Below are positions 26,156 through 31,080 of a DNA stretch of 31,080 nt, piece after piece; positions within the stretch are counted from its first letter, which is position 1, and the number at the start of each line of letters is the position of its first letter. Location of the stretch: positions 371,273 to 402,352 of the forward strand of contig BJOX01000019.1 of the NCBI GenBank assembly GCA_009731375.1. The letters are read 5' to 3'. The notes beneath the pieces are model-generated. The model searched no databases, had not been told where the DNA came from, and saw only the letters and a list, made by a program, of their open reading frames with translations. The translations under genes were made by a program, and so were the position numbers. This stretch comes from Paulinella micropora (Eukaryota; Cercozoa; Imbricatea; Euglyphida).

Positions 26156-26736
26156 NNNNNNNNNNNNNNNNNNNNNNNNNNNNNNNNNNNNNNNNNNNNN
26201 NNNNNNNNNNNNNNNNNNNNNNNNNNNNNNNNNNNNNNNNNNNNNNNNNNNNNNNNNNNNNNNNNNNNNNNNNNNNNNNNNNNNNNNNNNNNNNNNNNNN
26301 NNNNNNNNNNNNNNNNNNNNNNNNNNNNNNNNNNNNNNNNNNNNNNNNNNNNNNNNNNNNNNNNNNNNNNNNNNNNNNNNNNNNNNNNNNNNNNNNNNNN
26401 NNNNNNNNNNNNNNNNNNNNNNNNNNNNNNNNNNNNNNNNNNNNNNNNNNNNNNNNNNNNNNNNNNNNNNNNNNNNNNNNNNNNNNNNNNNNNNNNNNNN
26501 NNNNNNNNNNNNNNNNNNNNNNNNNNNNNNNNNNNNNNNNNNNNNNNNNNNNNNNNNNNNNNNNNNNNNNNNNNNNNNNNNNNNNNNNNNNNNNNNNNNN
26601 NNNNNNNNNNNNNNNNNNNNNNNNNNNNNNNNNNNNNNNNNNNNNNNNNNNNNNNNNNNNNNNNNNNNNNNNNNNNNNNNNNNNNNNNNNNNNNNNNNNN
26701 NNNNNNNNNNNNNNNNNNNNNNNNNNNNNNNNNNNN
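26156..26736. other. Assembly gap of 581 N
   Basis: Poly-G lies on the left (26149-26155) and poly-C on the right (26737-26754). It hides the promoter and any upstream exon of the primase gene. Confidence 0.99.
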
Positions 26737-26754
26737 CCCCCCCCCCCCCCCCCC

Positions 26755-26882
26755 TCCCCTTCCCTCCTCTCCAGCCTGCGCTAGCGGGCTGGAGACGGTT
26801 TTGACTGACTCTCTCTTTTTGTGTGTTCTTATCCCTGCCCTGGTTGCTTTTCATAGCCAAGGCTGGCAAGCCAGGGGCCGAA
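26755..26882. other. Short unique stretch with an inverted repeat
   Basis: CCAGCCTGCGCTAGCGGGCTGG (26771-26792) is an imperfect hairpin (CCAGCC / GGCTGG). No gene is assigned. Confidence 0.4.
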
Positions 26883-27339
26883 CTACCGCTTTCCCATCCT
26901 GGTGAGCTCGCCAGCAGCGTCACTAAGCCGGAGCCAAGACAGCATCGGCAAAGCCCTATCAGAAGACATCGCAGACCTCAGAGAATCCGTGTTGTCGCTG
27001 TGTGCATCCTGTGGCTTCTTCTGATCTTTCTCAGCCCTGACAAACTCACTGTCCTGGACAGTGAAGTAGAACTGAGCGAGTGCTTCGTGCAGAGTTTTCA
27101 TTTCCTGATAGCTCTCGCGGCACGTAGAGCAAACCACCAGACACTTGAGGATGTAGTACAGGTAGACACAAGCATAATACCCACCGTTGGCCGGTGCACG
27201 AGAGCAGATGGGATTCACGGGCAGAACGGGGGCGTTTGCAATTATCCGATTTTAATGTATAACCTCTCGGTGGGGGGGGAAACACCCAGCCAGAGCCTTT
27301 TGCCTGTTCTGCTTGATAATGCTGATCGATTTCGGCCAT
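26883..27339 (-). CDS. Hypothetical minus-strand frame
   Basis: Two overlapping minus-strand frames look partly protein-like. 27339-27046 begins MAEIDQHYQAEQAKGSGWVF. 27218-26883 contains PANGGYYACVYLYYILKCLV, CRESYQEMKTLHEALAQFYF and VRAEKDQKKPQ, with a TAG/TGA-type end. A run of eight G at 27271-27278 lies where the first frame turns Pro-rich, so an indel there could have split one protein. The first codon of the second frame is GTG, so it is probably a continuation and not a start. No family is recognised, and it may be chance in 450 bp of balanced composition. Confidence 0.3.
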
Positions 27340-27659
27340 CAGATCCAGGCTTCTAACAATTGTTTTGGCGTCGCTTTGGAAGGCATCCTTGCTAAATATT
27401 TTTCAGTGAAGTGCACATTGAAGTGCAGAAAAATACAAAAAATCGGAGGCATGCTAAAAAAATATTCGGCCGGCCCGGACTGAAATGCGAAAGGAAATTC
27501 TCGGAAATTTGTGACATGCTAAAATATATAAATCGACAGTCACTCGCCCCCCCCCCCTCCCCTTTCTTCTGGGGTGACTAAGGCGAACGGCAGCAGGGAG
27601 AAAAAAAATCACGACGAGCGCAAAAATCGTTGGTCGCTAACCAGTCGAATTTAGCACCC
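27340..27659. other. Unique AT-rich spacer before the hairpin satellite
   Basis: No gene is supported. TATTTTTC (27398) and GAAAAATA (27429) bracket two GAAGTGCA phrases and can pair. (A)CATGCTAAAA occurs near 27450 and 27514. Confidence 0.5.
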
Positions 27660-28760
27660 TATCCGTGCACATTCGCCTTTTGCCGAAATTTGCGGCACGC
27701 CAAGAAAATAAAAGCTTGCGAAGGACATTTCAGCAATGGCAAATTAGCTCCAGCAAAATTTTTGGGGAAATAAAAGCGGGCGGGGGAAAAAAATGTAAGT
27801 CAAATTTTCCCCGCACGCTCTTGTTTCCCCAAAAATCTGCTAGTGCTAATTTGCCAGTGCCGAAATGTCCTTTGCAATTTTTTTTCTCAAGATGCTGTTT
27901 GCGGTGAATTTCGCGGCAAGTGCACAGGCGCCGCCATTGACGGACATTAGCCTTTTTGCCGAAGTTTGCGGCACGCCAAGAAAATAAAAGCTTGCGAAGG
28001 ATATTTCGCAATAGCAAATTAGCTACAGGAAAATTTTTGGGGAAACAAAAGCGGGCGGGGGAAAAAAATGTCAGTCAAATTTTCCCCGCCCGCTCTTGTT
28101 TCCCCAAAAATTTTGCTAGAGCTAATTTGCCAGTGCCGAAATGTCCTTTGTCATTTTTTTCTTCTCAAGATGCAGTTTGTGGTGAATTTCGCGACGAGTG
28201 CACAGGCGCCGTAATTTACTGACATTTGCATTTTGCCGCAGTTTGTGGCAAATTTTGCTGCAAATGCACAGGCGCAGAAATTTACTGGCATTTGCCTTTT
28301 GCCGCAGTTTGTGGTGAATTTCGCTGCAAGTGCACAGGCGCCGCCATTGACGGACATTCTCCATTTTGCCCAAGTTTGCGGCGCGCCAAGAAAAAGAAAG
28401 CATGCGAATGACATTTCGGCAATTGCAAATTAGCACTAGCAACATTTTTGGGGAAAGGAGGGCGGGCGGGGGAAAAAAATGTAAGTCAAATTTTCCCCGC
28501 CCGCACTTCTTTCCCCAAAAATCTGCTAGAGCTAATTTGCCAGTGCCGAAATGCCTTTGCAAATTTTTTTCTCAAGATGCTGTTTGCGGTGAATTTCGCG
28601 ACAAAGGCACAGGCGCCGGAATTTACGGACATTTGCTTTTTGCCGCAGTTTGTGGCAAATTCCGCGGCAAGTGCACAGGCGCCTGAATTGACGGACATTC
28701 GCCTTTTTGCCGAAGTTTGCGGCGCGCCAAGAAAAAGAAAGCATGCGAAGGATATTTCTC
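27660..28760. repeat. Tandem foldback satellite: three hairpins of about 155 bp with 67-bp sub-repeats
   Basis: Units start with TTTGCCGAA(A/G)TTTGCGGC(A/G)CGCCAAG at about 27681, 27957, 28367 and 28708. Each of the first three contains a long inverted repeat (27718-27875, 27994-28150, 28404-28560). Its arms read GGACATTT...GGCAAATTAGC and AGCAAAATTTTTGGGGAAA on one side, with the complements TTTCCCCAAAAAT(TT)TGCT and GCTAATTTGCCAGTGCCGAA on the other. The arms are about 70 bp and the loop about 15 bp. Between hairpins stands a sub-repeat of about 67 bp with GTGCACAGGCGCCG and TTTGCCGCAGTTTGTGG, in one, three and two copies in turn. The unit at 28708 is cut by a CT microsatellite. Open frames on both strands reflect the repeat period. 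Confidence 0.88.
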
Positions 28761-28838
<78 letters not shown>

Positions 28839-28848
28839 NNNNNNNNNN
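28761..28848. repeat. (CT)n, poly-C of 40 and a 10-N gap
   Basis: CT repeats (28763-28798) run into poly-C (28799-28838) and N 28839-28848. The junction truncates the fourth hairpin unit. Confidence 0.95.
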
Positions 28849-29020
28849 CTCGCCAACAGGCAAACCAGACAGCCGCAAAAAGAAAAGAGCCGGGCCGGCA
28901 CTCACAAATGAGCGAACTAAGTTTTGATCTCGCGCTCAAGACGGGGCTGCCCGGATGTTACGGCAGGCTCTGGTGCCAGCTCAGGCAAGCCAACCATGCA
29001 GGCCAGCTACTGCTCTGCTG
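28849..29020. other. Short unique stretch, no gene recognised
   Basis: The composition is mixed, with CAGCCGCAAAAAGAAAAGAGCC and CTGGTGCCAGCTCAGGCAAGCC phrases. No motif is identified. Confidence 0.4.
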
Positions 29021-29428
29021 TTAGTGCTGTTGCTGCTACAACCATTTGCTGCTGCAAGTAATAGCTGCAGCGGCAGTAACACTGGCAACATCAGAACAAC
29101 AACAGCAGCACCAGTAGCAGCAGCAGCTGCACTAGGAGCAGCAGCAGTAGTAGCAGCCGCAGCAGCAGTAGTAGCAGCCGCAGCAGCAGCACTAGGCAGT
29201 GCAGCAGCAGTAGTAGTATTAGCAGCAGCAGCAGATATCGGCAGCAGCAGCACTAGGCAGCAGCACAGAAGAAAGAGCAGCACTAGCCTACGAGTAGCAG
29301 TAGTAGGAGTAGGAATAGGAATAAGAATAGTACGAGCGAGATTAGGAGTAGGAGTAGTCGAGCATGAGAAACTGAGATATAGGAGTTGGAGTAGGAGTAA
29401 GAGTAGGGGCAGGAGTAGGTGTAGGAGC

Positions 29429-29460
<32 letters not shown>

Positions 29461-29515
29461 GGAGAAGGGGTACGAGTAGGAGTAAGAGGAGTAAGAGGAA
29501 GAGGAAGAAGATGCC
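29021..29515 (+). repeat. (GCA)n / (AGT)n / (AGG)n triplet satellite
   Basis: CAG/GCA blocks (29050-29270) change to AGTAGG and GGAGTA blocks (29300-29460) and then AGGAAGA to 29510, keeping the three-base period. Poly-Ala/Ser/Leu frames on both strands are artefacts. Confidence 0.92.
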
Positions 29516-29519
29516 AAAG

Positions 29520-30230
29520 ATAGAGAGAGAGAGTTCTCCTTCTTATTCTTACTCCTCTTCCTACTCTGTTCTATTATTCCTCTTCGTAGTCATCTTCTTC
29601 TGCCTCTTCCTTGTAGTTTTCCTCCTCCTCCTCGTACCTTCGCTTCTAGTCCTTTTCCTACTCCTCTTACGCAGACTTCTCCTACTCCTACTGGTACTCT
29701 TACTCGTACTCGTACTCCTCTTCCAGGATTCCTCTTCCTCCTAGTCCTCTCCTCTTCCTCATCCTCCTATTCCTCCACCTCTTACTTCTCTTCTTTCCTT
29801 TTACCTATTCCTACTTCTTCTTTTCTCCTCCTTTTACTCCTAGTTTTCCTACTTTCCCCTTCTCCTCTTCAAGGGTTCCTCTTCTTCCTAGTCCTCCTCA
29901 TCCTCCTCATCCTCTTCATCCTCCACCTCTTACTTCTCCTCTTTCCTATTCCTACTCCTTCTTCCTACTCCTCGTCTTGCTACTTTCCTCCTCCTACTCC
30001 AACTACTATGTAACTAGTCTACTCTACTCTCGTAAGATCTCTCGTACTCCTACTACTACTCTTTCCTCTTCATCATCTCAACTCTCCTCCANNNNNNNNN
30101 NACTCTCGTAAGATCTCTCGTACTCCCACTACTACTCTTTCCTCTTCATCATCTCAACTCTCCTCCAACGTCACTGCTACAACTACTCCAACTCCTACTC
30201 CTGCTCTCTCTCCTGCCTACTCGTAAGCAG
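29520..30230. repeat. Pyrimidine-rich (TCC/TAC/CTT)n satellite with an unmerged overlap
   Basis: C/T-rich triplet-like repeat, the complement type of the purine satellite before it. The 66 bp at 30026-30091 are repeated at 30102-30167 with one mismatch on the two sides of N 30092-30101. As at 11903, this is two overlapping contig ends left unmerged. Confidence 0.9.
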
Positions 30231-30720
30231 TGGCTGCGTCGCAGCAGCAGCAGTGGAAGCAGGTGTAAGCAGAAAGATAGAAAGGAACGAGAATTAATAG
30301 AGACGAGCATTGAAGGACTGAACTGAAGACGCGTATGTGGGTACTCGTACCACTCGAATAGATTTCGTTAGACCTTTCTTTTCATGGTAGGCATGTATAG
30401 GCAGGAAGGTAGTTAGGTTGGTAAGACTGGTGAGGTAGGAGATCTGTGTGTTTGTTTCCCGATTTGTTTGTTTCCCTCCCCGAAATTCCTCCGGGAGAGC
30501 GGGGGAGGATTTTTTTTTGTGGGGGGATTTTTCCCGGGCCTTCCCCAAAAAACATTTCTGCCCGCTCCCCGTTGTGCACGACCAGCTCGCCAAAATCGCC
30601 GGTTCAGCGGCCAATGCCAGAGGCTCGGAATTTGGAAGGCGGGAAAATCGCTGTGTTTGTGATTGTACAAACAACGTAGTCTTTTGAATGACAGTGTGGA
30701 GGTTTGTGCCGCACTTGAGA
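30231..30720. other. Unique stretch, no gene recognised
   Basis: About 490 bp of ordinary complexity. Overlapping frames on both strands (for example minus 30674-30294, 126 codons, and plus 30446-30679) lack known motifs, and I could not choose between them. A GCGGGGGAGGATTTTTTTTTGTGGGGGGATTTTTCCCGGG stretch of homopolymer runs (about 30499-30537) argues against coding. Confidence 0.4.

Positions 30721-31080
<360 letters not shown>

Noticed and set aside
28122-28939. Cys/Arg/His-rich frames (RRLCTCREIH-type 22-residue repeats)
   Set aside because: They follow from the about 67-bp sub-repeat read on the minus strand; similar frames are open on the plus strand, and the hairpins dominate the structure.

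Overview
The window comes from a eukaryotic nuclear genome, most likely a protist or other non-model eukaryote; I cannot name the lineage. It contains GT-AG-spliced leucine-rich-repeat (LRR) exons, a Ty3/gypsy-type retroelement, foldback MITE-like elements and very many microsatellites. It also contains a PrimPol-type primase gene and the decayed remains of a small DNA virus or Polinton-like element. Bacterial operon structure, ribosome binding sites and CRISPR arrays are absent. The assembly is broken nine times by N runs. Seven of these gaps sit against poly-C or poly-G tracts, and two are flanked by the same sequence on both sides.

Layout: 1-3200 is a chain of satellites (TTTCTTCC, CATA, TA, TCTA) with small islands of unique sequence that are themselves duplicated. 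3200-5070 is mostly unique DNA with no gene I recognise. 5073-12259 (minus strand) is a Ty3/gypsy-like element: an RGG-rich Gag, a retropepsin-like protease, RT and RNase H, an integrase with an intact D,D-35-E triad, and an unusually long tail after the integrase. It is broken by frame changes and an in-frame stop, and I found no LTR pair. 12660-14527 (minus) holds remnants of a virus-like element: a packaging-ATPase pseudogene, a small basic protein, a coiled-coil protein and one small intact ORF. 14560-18960 is repeat-rich and gapped. It contains a dispersed repeat family, GTGAGTGAGC minisatellites and two foldback MITE copies. 19000-21610 is trinucleotide satellite around an unassigned GC-rich island.

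22293-23723 is the most unusual part. It has 84-bp, 28-residue LRR exons on the plus strand, and LRR exons of the same size class on the minus strand. Each opposite-strand pair meets tail to tail at one GGTACC that supplies the splice donor of both, so each strand's exons lie inside the other strand's introns.

23785-26138 (minus) is a PrimPol-like primase/polymerase gene with all three catalytic motifs, a UL52-type zinc motif lacking its first Cys, and an extra C-terminal CxxC module; two frame breaks interrupt it. 27660-28760 is a tandem array of about 155-bp hairpins with a variable number of about 67-bp sub-repeats. The rest, to 31080, is triplet and dinucleotide satellite with little unique sequence.

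The genes show no sign of forming one pathway. The region looks like repeat-dense chromatin that has collected mobile and viral elements around two host-like loci, the LRR exons and the primase.
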